A stretch of 20,378 bases of DNA from Conidiobolus incongruus B7586 (GCA_000697335.1 JNEM01007017.1:1-20378), one strand, 5' to 3'. Shown: positions 1 to 10,664, counted from the first letter of the stretch. Made by a program: numbers and translations. Notes: generated by a model not told the origin, from the sequence alone.

Positions 1-2
1 AA

Positions 3-859
3 AACCTGTTAAAATCTAGAAGATTAACTTTAACTGTTACTCTTTCAATTATAAATAGAGTGAAAAAATATATTGAAAAGCACCTTTTTATTTCAGCTAG
101 AGAATTATCTAAACACTTTAATATTAGTTTTACAAGTATTTTATATATTTTAAAGTTCAAACTAAAATTAATAAATAAAAATATAAAATAGGTACCTTAT
201 AATTTAACTAAAGCTTAAAAAAAAGCTAGAGTAGCTATTGCTAAACAAAACTTATTGAAATATTACCAGAAGTTTAAATTTTACAGTGAATAATTACAAT
301 TAATGAATCTTAAATCCCTATGTATAATCCTTTACTAAAACACAAATCAAGATGCTAAATTAAGCTAAATCAACCCCTTCTACAAATCCCTTTAAATAAG
401 TATTTTGTTAATAAACAAATATTAATTATTGTAATAGATTATAATGTTATATGCTATTCTTATTTAGTTCCTAAAGGAAAATTAATTAATAATAAACTAT
501 ATATTGCTTTTTTAAATAAAAGTATTTCTAATTGGTATTCTCAATATAATTTGAGAAGACCTATTATTTTGCATGATAATTACAAAATACATAAATCTAA
601 AGCTGTAAAAAACTTTCTAATTAAAAATAACTAGAAAAAACTACCACATCTAGTATATTTCCCTGATTATTACCTATGTAATTATAATTGCTTTAGGCAA
701 TTAAAAAACCAGCTTGCAGGAAAGAAAATTTTTGCAAAAAAATTTAATTGGTTTGTGAAACATCAAATTTCAGTCTTTAATAAAAAGAATTGTTTTTTAA
801 GTGTTAGAAGTTTGCTAAAAGTATAGCAAAAAGTTATTAATAATAAAAGAAACTATTAA
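3..859 (+). mobile_element. Tc1-like transposase remnant, copy A (cut by left window edge)
   Basis: This is a decayed coding region of a Tc1/mariner/IS630-superfamily DNA transposon. One frame is open from base 3 to 188 and encodes a helix-turn-helix DNA-binding segment (ISARELSKHFNIS around 94-132). After in-frame TAG and TAA codons the same frame goes on with TKA.KKARVAIAKQ (207-249). A second frame carries the catalytic core: IVIDYN near 428-445 (first acidic residue), RPIILHDNYKIHKS near 557-600 (second Asp, as in the family's HDNA-H motif), and LPHLVYFPDYYLCNYN near 641-690 (the PY-SPDL-P-D/E region, third catalytic residue apparently Asn). It ends at TAA 857-859. The two frames are joined by at least one frameshift, and several TAA/TAG codons interrupt the reading. 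No terminal inverted repeats or target duplications were found; the 5' end lies outside the window. Superfamily is well supported, exact family less so. Confidence 0.78.
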
Positions 860-1064
860 ATTTATATTATATATCTATTTTATATATCATATATTCAAAT
901 GTTTATTTATTTTTAATCACAAAAAATTCCCATTATTAAAAATGCAAAGTAATATATTAAATTATTATCTCAAATTTTAAACTATAAGCCTATTTAAAGA
1001 TCAACTTTAAATAAAATATTTAAAACATAACTTAGAGAAATAAATATATATTTTAAAATTAATA

Positions 1065-1570
1065 CTCTCTTTTATTATCAATATAAATCTAACACCTAAA
1101 ACATAACCCTTTTTATAAAAGCCTGAAATTAATATTTATTAAATTTAATTATTTGCAAAAATTTTCCTTTTTTAAAGCATATCCTTTAATTTTCTAAAGC
1201 AATTATAATTATATCAGTTATAAATTAGTTATAATTCTTAATATGGTGGCTTTTTCCAGATATTTTAATTAGAAAAAACTTTAAAACATTATTTTTATAT
1301 ATATTATATTTTTTTATAAAAATCAACAAGTATTTCTATTCTATAATAAGAATATCAATCAGAAATTATTTTATTTAAAAAATTATATAAAATTTATCTT
1401 TAATTGATATGTTTTTAGGAACTAAAAAAACCATATATATATATATATATATATATGATTTATCATAATAATCAATCTTAATATATTAATAAAATATTAA
1501 TTTTTAAAATTTATAAAAGGTGCTTTTTTGACCTAATATTTAATTTTAATTTTAAATAAACAACTGATAT
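1065..1570 (-). mobile_element. Tc1-like transposase remnant, copy B, inverted relative to copy A
   Basis: The minus strand of this stretch aligns with copy A. Exact shared anchors, written on the copy A strand, are AAAAGCACCTTTT (76-88 in A; 1515-1527 here), TTAGTTCCTAAA (464-475; 1414-1425) and AATTATAATTGCTTTAG (680-696; 1194-1210), plus GAAAATTTTTGCAAA. The last two anchors are about 205 bp apart in both copies, so the alignment is collinear. The first two are 376 bp apart in A but only about 90 bp here, so copy B has lost some 290 bp of the middle; an AT microsatellite now sits near that junction. No reading frame of useful length remains. The outer ends are estimates from fading similarity. 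Confidence 0.68.
1433..1456. repeat. (AT)12 microsatellite
   Basis: Twelve uninterrupted AT units. It lies inside transposon remnant copy B, close to where that copy is internally deleted relative to copy A. Confidence 0.95.
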
Positions 1571-1810
1571 AATGAAATTTAAAGTTGATTATTTATAATA
1601 ATTAAATATAAAAATCATTGCTTTTAGCTATATCTTATTTTATATATATTATATTTTTCAAATTAAAAAAAATATTACAAAAATCATAAATTAAAGAAAT
1701 TACAATTCTTTTTAAATTAATAATATTTAAAAAAATTTTAATCATAATATTTTTATATTATAATATCCAAAAACTAAAGATAAAATAATTACAAATTTGC
1801 TTTTTTTAAA

Positions 1811-2039
1811 ATAATGGCTTTATTATCCCATCCATCATATAAACCAAACTTGAATTCCTGTTGTTATAATTGTTTTGGTAGGTTGAAAAATTTCAATTAA
1901 AGAAATGTATTTGATGACATTAATTATGTAAAATTAAGCGTGGAATTCTCAAGAAAAAATTAAAAAATAGATATTTAAAGGGATTGAACGATTAGCATTA
2001 ATATGGAGCCTTGTTATTAAATATTCAGGAAAGTATTAA
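1811..2039 (+). mobile_element. Mariner-like transposase 3' end (remnant C)
   Basis: This is the C-terminal end of a transposase from a different Tc1/mariner lineage than copies A and B. The first part reads LLSHPSYKPNLNSCCYN then CFGRLKNFN (about 1820-1901), matching the family's H-P-YSPDL-P-D-LF--LK block around the third catalytic residue. After a change of frame, 1980-2039 reads GIERLALIWSLVIKYSGKY and a TAA, which fits the C-terminal G(I)-RL--RW--CI---G-YF signature of mariner transposases. In-frame TAA codons and a frameshift show it is dead. The upstream part is missing, or decayed beyond recognition, in 1571-1810. No terminal inverted repeat was identified. It lies about 80 bp from a truncated SABATH pseudogene. 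Confidence 0.62.
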
Positions 2040-2117
2040 ATAATCAATTTGAACTATTTTGGTTTATATTTTTATATAGTACTACAATAGAAATATAAAA
2101 TTAATATACTTATTTTT

Positions 2118-2755
2118 TGTACCATTATATAATCACTTTTCCATATCGTAAATGATAAATCAAACGAAATGGGGTTGGCTGATATTCAGTCATCCAATGC
2201 AAAAATATATAAAAAAATTTTATATTAATATAATCAGGTTCCTTAAATTTTTCACAATTAGCCTTTTTTACAGATTTCGTTTGTTTACTGATTTAATGTG
2301 ATTTTATTATATCATGAAATTAATAACGAATTTCGGGATTTATACCTTAATCAGAAAGGATTTCAAAACCGTTGTCAGGTAGATCTTCATGATAGAATAT
2401 CGTTTTTTCTAAGCACTTGGTAGAGCCATTGTGTTTTTGAATTTCATATAACAAACTCCTCACAACAAATATTGGACCTCTATTTTCCCTAAATTTACTC
2501 TGCAATTTGATTTGTACATCTATGTGATTGGAGATTTTGGACTTCATCATTATTTAAAAAGATAAATATTTTAAGTAAATTCAGTTTACCAGTCATTTTA
2601 TGCTTTTTCCTACCATCAATAATGTTAAGTTGTGAATCCAAAGCAGTGTTATAATATTTAATATCCTTACTCAATATTTTTGGATTTTGCAGTTTTTTGG
2701 TGCTGCTTGTATTTGAACTAATATCTTACCACTTTCATTTTGATTCAATGAACCT
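2118..2755 (-). pseudogene. Truncated SABATH methyltransferase pseudogene (copy psi-0)
   Basis: This is a broken relative of the two intact carboxyl methyltransferase genes further right. The minus strand from 2550 to 2347 still reads with small changes like their motif I and following helix (PIFVVRSLLYEIQK, then YHEDLPDNGFE near 2352-2384). The SAM-binding D-x-G-C is lost. Further along, the stretch near 2165-2205 still matches the region encoding SLHWMPEYRPTPYG. A short match to exon 1 and its donor (AATGAAAGTGGTAAG) is visible near 2725-2745, with extra sequence between it and exon 3 and almost no recognisable exon 2. Everything downstream of about 2118, some 40% of the coding region, is absent, and the break lies close to mariner remnant C. 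Boundaries are approximate. Confidence 0.72.
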
Positions 2756-4186
2756 AACCCCACCGTTTGTATCATAACTCTTTCCACTTTCAGCAATATA
2801 TTTTTAAAGAATTGATATCAATATTTTCATCAGGTTATTATAAAATAGTCTTATTAATTTTCTATTCTGGGTTATTGATAACCAGTTCAATTTGCATCAA
2901 ATAGGGATTAGATTTTTGGTGCATTTTTTTAAGTCATTGAGCACTTTTTATATAAAATTTTGATATGGTATATATTGAGATAATATCAAATTTTATAATT
3001 TGAATCATCAAAATTAGATAACAAATTGATTCAAGTCGAATATGAAGATTACATTTGAAATACTAATAGAAAATAATCAAATTGAAAAGAAATAATAACT
3101 TAGTACATTAATATTGGTATAAATTAATATTTAATACAAGTAAAATATAGGAAACTTAATACTTATAATCTCTATTTCAATATCCATTACATAATTCTTA
3201 TATATTTATTATAAAAATAATTTAAATAATTTAATATTTTTTAAATTATCATTAAATTTAAATATATAAAAATTTCATTAAAAATATTTTCAATTATTAT
3301 AATGTTATCAACAATTGAAGATCCTCGAATTTAATAATCATATTTATCTTATGAACCTCAACAATTTAGCTCATAGTTATAAAATATATTAACTTGAAAT
3401 ATTATTTATTTTTTTTTCAAATTTGAGAAGATAAATATTTATTCTTAATATTAAAAGCAAATCAAATCATATCTAAATATATTAAATGATGCTTTTATAC
3501 TCTAATATTAAAATTTGCAATAAAGTTGAAAACTGAAAAAATATATTAAATAGTTTCAAAAGTTATATATCTCAATTGATTTTAAGTTTTATTCTTTTAC
3601 TTTATGAAATTAGAAATATTATTGTAAATGCTATATATTTATGTTCAATAAATATATATTTAATATCATTTAATTTTCTATTTATGTTATGAGGTATTAG
3701 AAAAAAATGATAAATAACTAGAGTGGAACTTAATTGATTTAATCAATAAAGATACATATATATTTTTATTTATACTTTTAAATAATATACAAATAAGATA
3801 TAGAAAATAACTGCTAAGCTCTGATTAGTATTTTTTAGTGGATATTCATAAATATATAAAATTAATATATCTGTTAACACTTTAAATAAAATTCTTAAAA
3901 TAGTTTAATAAGGCATATATGATAATTTTAACAATAGGTATAACTTTTCCATAATTAATAATTTAGTATCTATAAATTTCAATTGGGTATAAAATATATC
4001 AAGTTAATTACTATATTTGATCTCATTAATAGTAAAAGGGGAATTAAGGATAACAATTCAACTAAAGAATATATAAATCAAAATATTCTTTTCAAGAATG
4101 GTATATATCTTTTTGACCAGGTAGAAGTAAATGGCTATATTATATAGAGTTATTATATATATGAGTAAAAATTATTGATTTATTGC
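2756..4186. other. AT-rich stretch, no gene recognised
   Basis: About 1.4 kb between two SABATH pseudogenes. Stops are dense in all frames and no RNA gene or transposon motif could be recognised. The part nearest 2760-2960 is slightly less AT-rich and may be worn sequence of unknown origin. By position, it should include the former promoter region of the pseudogene on its left. Confidence 0.6.
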
Positions 4187-5326
4187 TTATAATCTCTGTA
4201 GCACAATCCATTCAAAAGTCATTTTACAATCTTTATACTCATGCTCACCGAATAATACATTTTCAAATTCACCATAAAATTTCTGAATAGACGCCTCATG
4301 AGAAAATGTTGATGATATTGAGCCAATTCCACAACAATTTGATTGTACAGATCAGCTTTAAGTTGAGCTGGAGTCACCTTCGAATATTCATTTATAAACC
4401 CAGATCTGATAACTTTAAGTTTAGAATCGAGTTTGTTGAACAATCCTTGTACACTTTCTCTAGTCCTGTAATAAATTGCAATATAAACTTTGTCAAAATC
4501 CTTATATCCTGCCCTCGCTTTTTAGATACCGCAGTCCAGGCATCATCCATCCAATTCAAAGTGCTTGCGTCAGTCATTATATTGAAACTTAGTAATCCTG
4601 ATTGTTTCAATTCATCATATCGAAGATTGAGCCACTTAGCTAAACGCTTTTGTGATAAACCACCAAACCATTTAGTCAATTCCACGTCTCCATATTATGA
4701 ATCATAAACCAGATCATATGGAGTTGAACGATATTGATGTATCCAGTGGAATGGATTATAACAGAATGTAATATCTAAGCTATTTGATTGGACAATTTTC
4801 TAGTAGTAAGTTTTACCTATACAATTAGTTTCAACAAATATTATTAGATTTTACCAATTCATGGAAAAGATAACTAATTTGAGGACCCATCACACATCCT
4901 TTAAGTACTATAAAATCATTATTAGGTAAGTTTTCATGATGAAATACCATTTACTTAAAGTTTTTGATATAGCCATCTCGCTTTTGAATTTCATCTAATA
5001 GATCTTTCTTAATGAACATGGAATTTCTAACAGCACTGCAACCGAAATCAATAATTTCAATAGTATCATTGTGTGAAGGTAATAATGGAACTATAACATA
5101 TAAAAATATCCTATGTAGTATCAATTTAATTTTTCCACATATCAGCTGATTGGATATTTTCTTTCTCGGCTTGGATAAACTTAAGTTAGATAGCGGGAGC
5201 ATTATTAAAATCTTTCATATTTTGCTGACTAATCCAAATTGATTGATATTAATCATATAAATTAAAAAACTATCTTAACACTCTCATTTTCGTTAATAGA
5301 ATTGGATTTTTAGTCTGATTTTTACA
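4187..5326 (-). pseudogene. Full-length SABATH methyltransferase pseudogene (copy psi-1)
   Basis: The whole three-exon layout of the intact copies can still be followed, so this was a genomic duplicate and not a retrocopy. Exon 1 lies near 5283-5326, exon 2 near 5160-5220 and exon 3 from about 5090 to the TAA at 4187-4189. The C-terminus still reads TFEWIVLQRL, as in the intact genes. Pieces such as ELTKWFGGLSQKRLAKWLN (minus strand, about 4627-4683) and the DFGCSAVRNSMF motif I (about 5013-5048) are well kept. It is dead: the expected start ATG is gone, the exon 1 donor has lost a G (GTGTTAAG for GTGGTAAG), the exon 2 donor reads AT in place of GT, and exon 3 is split over several frames. 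The exon 3 acceptor is intact. Decay looks moderate, clearly less than in the copy at 13.1-13.9 kb. Confidence 0.85.
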
Positions 5327-6574
5327 CACTTGATAATATCTGTAATATTAGAACATTAATACTAATTTATATATACATATTTTTTCCATGGTGAATATAA
5401 CTAATAAATAATGTATTCCAAGCAATTTTCATATAGCATATAATGAACCATATAATAACCTCACTCCTCAATATGCTTTATTTAATATTAATTTGTGATA
5501 TAAAATTTAATTTAATTTATCAATTTTATATAAATTTATATATATATATATATATGTTTATATAAATATGGATATCACAACCTACCTATATTAATAAATT
5601 CTTTTCAAATTATAATCAATATTAAATTTAATGCTGAATAATTTTTGATTCATAAATTTTAAACTTAAATGTGAATGAAAATAATGTTAAATTTCAAGAG
5701 TGTGAATCAGTTCAATTTTCTGATACTTTTATATTGCTGTATACATTTCCAAGATATTAATTTAACTACGACTTTAATATAATTTCTAGAATATATTTTA
5801 ACAAATGATAAGGGGTGAAATCTGGTTCTAATTCTGAGATCATCCATTTAATAAAATTAAAAGATAGACATATAAAACCGATTCTAAATTTTGTCTATTT
5901 AAAATTATCTTTTAATTCCTTTAATAAAATCTATATTTTAAAAAAAAAGTTAATTTGTTTTGAATTTTTTGCAGAGAAACTGATGAGTCATATTAATATA
6001 TTCTATAACATTTGAATTTTACTATATATATTCACTAAATTCATTTATAATTAATTATATTATTTAGAAATTAAAATGTTTGTATTGGCACTAATTGGGA
6101 AAGTAGCACTCAGCATAGAAATAATAAATAGGAAAGTGATTTGAGATATTTGGTGATAAAATTGATTGAGGAGTTTATTGATTATATAAAATAGTGGGGA
6201 GGTTCCAGTTCTGACTAATCTTTTGATGAATCATCCAGATTTCCGGTTTATATAATATAGATCGGGTAATGAGATTTTGGAGTTACCGCCATGGGTTGAC
6301 TGAAAATCCGATCAACTAATGAAGTGAATTTGTATGCGAGGGAAAATGATCATTAAATTGGATTGATGTAAGGATACCTGATGTGAGTAGAAGCTCCTAC
6401 CTCGTAATAGTATTAATCAAATATATATTTTTCTATATTGTAATTAGACTTTAAATATGAAAATTTAATTCACTTTCATATTAGAATACAAAATATGAAT
6501 AAAATGGATTTCAAACTAAATAAAAGGAATTAATTTATTTTCAACAATTTCAACTTAAATATTATGTTAAATAT
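5327..6574. other. Intergenic AT-rich region with a GC-richer patch
   Basis: No supported gene. It includes a TA microsatellite at 5537-5555 and a patch at about 6060-6420 that is visibly richer in G and C, without a usable reading frame, RNA motif or transposon signature that I can recognise. The region lies between the start of pseudogene psi-1 and the 3' end of the intact gene at 6575-7715. A 66-codon open stretch at 5815-6015 has no ATG at its 5' end (it begins GTG) and no recognisable motif, so I do not call it. Confidence 0.6.
5537..5555. repeat. (TA)n microsatellite
   Basis: About nine and a half TA units in a row, in AT-rich intergenic DNA. Confidence 0.9.
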
Positions 6575-7715
6575 TTATAATTTCTGTAAAACAATCCATT
6601 CAAAAGTAACTTCAGACTCAAAATATTCTTTATCTTTAAATAATTCCTGTTCCATTTCATCATAAAATTGATTTCTGGAAATTTCATTTTCAAAGTATTG
6701 AGGATATCTAACTAGTCCCGCTTTGATTTGATTACTGAAAATTGCTCGTATTTCTGCTGGAGATAACTTGGAATGATCTGTTACTTGTTCAGATTTAATA
6801 ACTTTAAATTTGTTATCAAATTTCTGGAGTATTTTGGTCAAATTTTCGCGGGATCTATAGTAAACCGGTACATATACTTCTTCAAAATCAGCATAATTCA
6901 ATCCTCGTTTTTGGAAGATGACAGAACAGGCGTCACTCAACCAGCTAGTTACATTTGCTCTGGTCATAATATTGAAACTAGCTAGACCAGATTTTTTTAA
7001 CTCATCATATCGAATGTTTAGCCATTGAGTTAAATATTTATCAGATATATCGTCAAACCATTTGGTCAATTCTTCATCTCCATATTGTGAATCATAAATC
7101 AAACCATAGGGAGTTGGACGATATTCAGGCATCCAATGTAAAGAGGTATAGCAGAGTGCAATATCGATACAATTAGATTCTACAACTTGTTCGTAATAAG
7201 TCTTTCCAATGCACTCAGTTTGAACAGTAATATTGTTGGATTTTATGAGGTCGTGATACAGATAGCCAATCTCAGGATTCTTTACACAATTTTTAAGAGC
7301 CTCAAAATCGTTGTCTGGCAAATCTTCATGATGAAAAACAATTTTTTTCAAGTTACTGATATAGTCATCTCGCTTTTGAACTTCATCTAATAGATCTCTT
7401 ATAATAAACATTGAATTTCTACCATGACTACATCCAAAATCAGCGATTTGAATCGTACCATTATGTGAAGGAAGTAAAGCAGCTAAAAAATATTTAATAT
7501 TAAATAGTATTTTACATAATATGATTACCAGCTAGTTCAATATTTCCTCTACCGCCTCTCGAAATATTGAGTTGGTTTGAAGAAGCGTTATTATAATCTA
7601 CCATACTTTTACTTGCTATATAATTTATTATTAGTTAGTTTATTGAAAAGATTATCATCAAATCCTTACCACTCTCATTTTGGGTAATAATATCGAATTT
7701 TTCTATTTGATTCAT
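6575..7715 (-). CDS. SABATH-type SAM-dependent carboxyl methyltransferase, gene A (3 exons)
   Basis: Predicted to move a methyl group from S-adenosylmethionine to the carboxylate of a small acid, giving a methyl ester; probably cytosolic, as no signal or membrane segment is seen. Exons on the minus strand are 7715-7670, 7615-7529 and 7482-6575 (TAA); introns are 54 and 46 nt, GT..AG, the first with a CTAAC branch site. The protein has 346 aa, near the usual 350-380. Family marks: YNNASSNQ at 23-30, matching plant Y-x-x-N-S-x-x-Q with the carboxylate-contacting Gln at 30; motif I D59-F-G61-C62-SHGRNS; HHEDLPDNDF at 95-104; and CYTSLHWM at 155-162, holding the His-Trp pair that lines the substrate pocket in plant enzymes. 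Exon 3 has exactly the same length (908 nt) as in gene B. The start was chosen as the first ATG of an exon 1 that splices in frame and ends in the conserved NES(G). Substrate unknown. The plant-residue assignments come from family knowledge. Confidence 0.87.
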
Positions 7716-9498
7716 TATCTTAATAAATATGATAGTAATATTAAGATTATATGTAACAATATTATAATTTTGAATACGTCAGAGCTTTATATAATTTTCC
7801 TGGATAATAAGTATGGTAGCACAATAAGATCAAAATCATCAAGATCAAATAGTTTCAATTCCCGATTTGTAAATTCAAATTAGGTTGAATTTGTTTATAA
7901 TAGTAACAAAATTTTATGGTATGCATTAACCTAATAAAAACTTGTTTAATATATAATAGTAATATAATATATTTGTATTTTCAATCCATTTCACTATAAT
8001 TAAATTAATAATGAATACAAGGTTTTATCACTTTAATAAGGTTAGAGTGCTCGAATATTTTTTCATAATAGTATGAGATTTGAAATTATAGTGAAAATAG
8101 TTTCATTTCAATTCTTCAAAATCTACAAATTAGAAATTAAGTTGATAACGAATTCTAACAAATTTTAAATAGTTGGAAATTATAGGTTATATTATGATAA
8201 TTTTCATGAAAATTTGAAATTTTAAATTGATATATATAAATTTTCAATATAATTTTTTTCTCATAATACATATTTATTTCTCATTAATTTTACTGATAAT
8301 TTAAATTCTTATTATACTTGAAATCAAAATACTTTTTTAATCCTTAATAATCATATTGAATATTCTCAAAATACTCAGACAAGTTTTATTTTAACCTAAC
8401 TATTAATACAAATACAATAGGATATGATTTGATTTTATAAAATTTACTAACAGCATTTCCACTAAATTCACTATATATACAATTTTAGTTTTGATTAATA
8501 TATTAACAATTGTATCATTATAAAATTATTCCTGAATTTTAATATAATTTTTTTGTGTAAAGTGAAATCAGTGGATGGGTTCTGTAATACCAATATCCTT
8601 ATTAATTTTATATCCAATCATTTCCTTTGAAAATCAAAATAGTTATAAAATTATTTCTTTACATCTTAAGAATTGAATTTATTATAATATAATTAAATTT
8701 AAAATATTAAATTTGAAATTGGGAGAAACTCTAGTTATCAGTCCTTTCGGAATTCAACTCCGTAATTTTAATGTAAAATTATATTTCATTAGTCTCTTGG
8801 CTATTAACACTTTCATCCTGTTGGATATATTGATTTGGAATTAGGATCATACCATCAACTAGTATGTGAATTATTTTTATCAAAGCAAACTTTGGTAAAT
8901 ATGCTTTATAATTAAATAATTAAAAATTTAATATTGATTAATCATTAGTTATTCAATATTTATTTAATTTATTTAGCAAAGGAGTTGTATAATTTTTGTC
9001 TATTTTTATTTTCATCTAAAAGGAAATAAATCAACATTAAAAATTATATTCCAATAATTATTTTCTGTCCACTAGCTTTAAGCCTTAATGTATTTCCTAA
9101 ATAATAAATTAAATACATATATTTTTATCTCATGGTATTACATTTATATCTGATTACTAACTTTGATATCAAAATTTCAAACCAAATCTGTTTTATTGTC
9201 CTTTATTATATTTTCATTTTTTGACTTTAATAATATCTTTTAATATATATTTATCAAAACTTTTGTAATTTTGATATTGATATTTTGACATTTACAATTA
9301 TCTAATAATATTATAGTATAACTCTTATAGTTTGTTAAATGATTAAATATTAATTTATAATAAAATACAATTTCAAAATATTTAATGTTTTATTTTTTTT
9401 ATATTTTGGGATAAAGTTTCAATAAAAGTGTATACTACGCTTTGAAAATAAATCAAGTACATTTATGAATTAAGTATAACTGAAAATATATATTATAT
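7716..9498. other. Intergenic region between SABATH genes A and B
   Basis: About 1.8 kb of AT-rich DNA with stops in all frames. It should hold the promoter of gene A (minus strand, next to 7716) and the 3' end signals of gene B, but no promoter element stands out from the AT-rich background. Short AT palindromes occur (for example AATTTTCATGAAAATT near 8200), as expected by chance at this composition. No RNA gene or mobile element was recognised. Confidence 0.6.
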
Positions 9499-10664
9499 TT
9501 ATAATTTCTGTAACACTATCCATTCAAACTTAATTTCAGACTCTCTAAATCCTTTGACTTTAAACAATTCTTGCTCTAATTCGTCATAGAGTTTGATTCT
9601 CGAGGCTTCATCCTTAAAATGCTCAGGATATTGAATTAATCCAGCTGTTATTTGGTTGTAAAAAGCTGCTCTAAATTCAGTTGCTTGGATTTTAGAATAA
9701 TCGGTCAACTCTTCAGATCTGATTACTTTATATTTAGAGCTGAAATTCTTCAATATGTTTTTAATATTTTCGCGTGATCTATGACCAAATGGTATATATA
9801 TATTGTCAAATTCTCTATAATCTAACCCTCTTTTTTTAAATACTGTAATCCATGCATCATTTACCCACTTATTATTATTGGATTCCGTCATTAAATTGAA
9901 GCTGACAAGTCCGGATTCTCTCAACTCTTCATATCGAAAGTTTAACCATTGAGTTAAATATTTGTCCGATAAATCATCAAACCATTTGGTCAATTCTTCA
10001 TCTCCATATTGTGAATCATAAATCAAACCATAGGGAGTTGGACGATATTCAGGCATCCAATGTAAAGAAGTATAGCAGAAAGCGAAATCAATGCTATTGG
10101 ATTCGAAAATTTGTTGATAGTAACTCTTTCCTACGCATTCAGTCTGGACATTGATATTTTTAGATTTGACTAGATCGTGATAAAGATACCCAATTTCAGG
10201 ATCTATGACACATCCCTTAAGTGCATCAAAATCGTTGTCTGGCAAATCTTCATGATGAACTATAATGTTCCTAATGGTTTTGCTATAATCATCACGCTTT
10301 TGTATTTCATCTAACAGATCTCTCATAACAAACATAGAATTTCTACCATGACTACAGCCATAATCAGCAATTTGAACAGTGCCATTGTGAGGAGGTAACA
10401 AAGGAACTACAACAAATTTTAATTGAAAATAAATTATAATAGCATCAATTCCGCTTACCAGCTAGTTTAATATTTCCTTTGCCTTCTTCAGTAATTTGGC
10501 GCTGCAAAGTAGAAGCATTATTATAATCTTTCATACTTCTACTCACTATATAAATCTTTATTAGATCCTAACCTTGCATCGTGAAATAAACTATTTAACT
10601 TACCAGTCTCATTCTCTTGGAAAAAATCTAAACTTTCAGCTTGAAAGGTTTCTTGTTTCATCAT
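9499..10664 (-). CDS. SABATH-type SAM-dependent carboxyl methyltransferase, gene B (3 exons)
   Basis: Paralogue of gene A, with the same predicted carboxyl methyl transfer from S-adenosylmethionine. Exons on the minus strand are 10664-10604, 10545-10459 and 10406-9499 (TAA); introns are 58 and 52 nt, GT..AG. The protein has 351 aa. Two ATGs open exon 1 in tandem; the first is taken. The exon 2 acceptor is TATATAG; the other nearby AGs put an early stop in frame. Family marks: YNNASTLQ at 28-35 (Gln35 equivalent to the carboxylate-contacting Gln of plant enzymes), motif I D64-Y-G66-C67-SHGRNS, HHEDLPDNDF at 100-109, CYTSLHWM at 160-167, and C-terminal FEWIVLQKL. Exon 2 (87 nt) and exon 3 (908 nt) match gene A in length. 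A 92-bp stretch at 9977-10068 is identical to gene A although the flanks differ. No lesion was seen, so it is probably functional; substrate unknown. Confidence 0.88.

Noticed and set aside
3-260. Ciliate-type genetic code with TAA/TAG read as Gln
   Set aside because: It would lengthen the transposase frame, but genes A and B end at TAA directly after a conserved C-terminus and the ERG25-like gene uses fungal-type introns and a standard stop.
76-1527. 13-bp inverted match AAAAGCACCTTTT (76-88 and 1515-1527) as transposon terminal inverted repeats
   Set aside because: In copy A it lies inside the coding region just before the helix-turn-helix, and the second site is the same coding position in inverted copy B. 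It reflects two inverted gene copies, not element ends.
4306-4707. 133-codon frame on the plus strand
   Set aside because: It is antisense to pseudogene psi-1, has no family motif, and exists only because that region was once coding on the other strand.
6773-7390. Plus-strand frames at 6773-6985 and 7187-7390
   Set aside because: They are antisense shadows of exon 3 of gene A.
7680-7883. 67-codon plus-strand frame next to gene A
   Set aside because: It overlaps antisense exon 1 of gene A, has biased low-complexity composition and no motif.
8190-8215. 16-bp palindrome AATTTTCATGAAAATT as an operator or element end
   Set aside because: AT palindromes of this size are common in such AT-rich DNA, and nothing nearby gives it a role.
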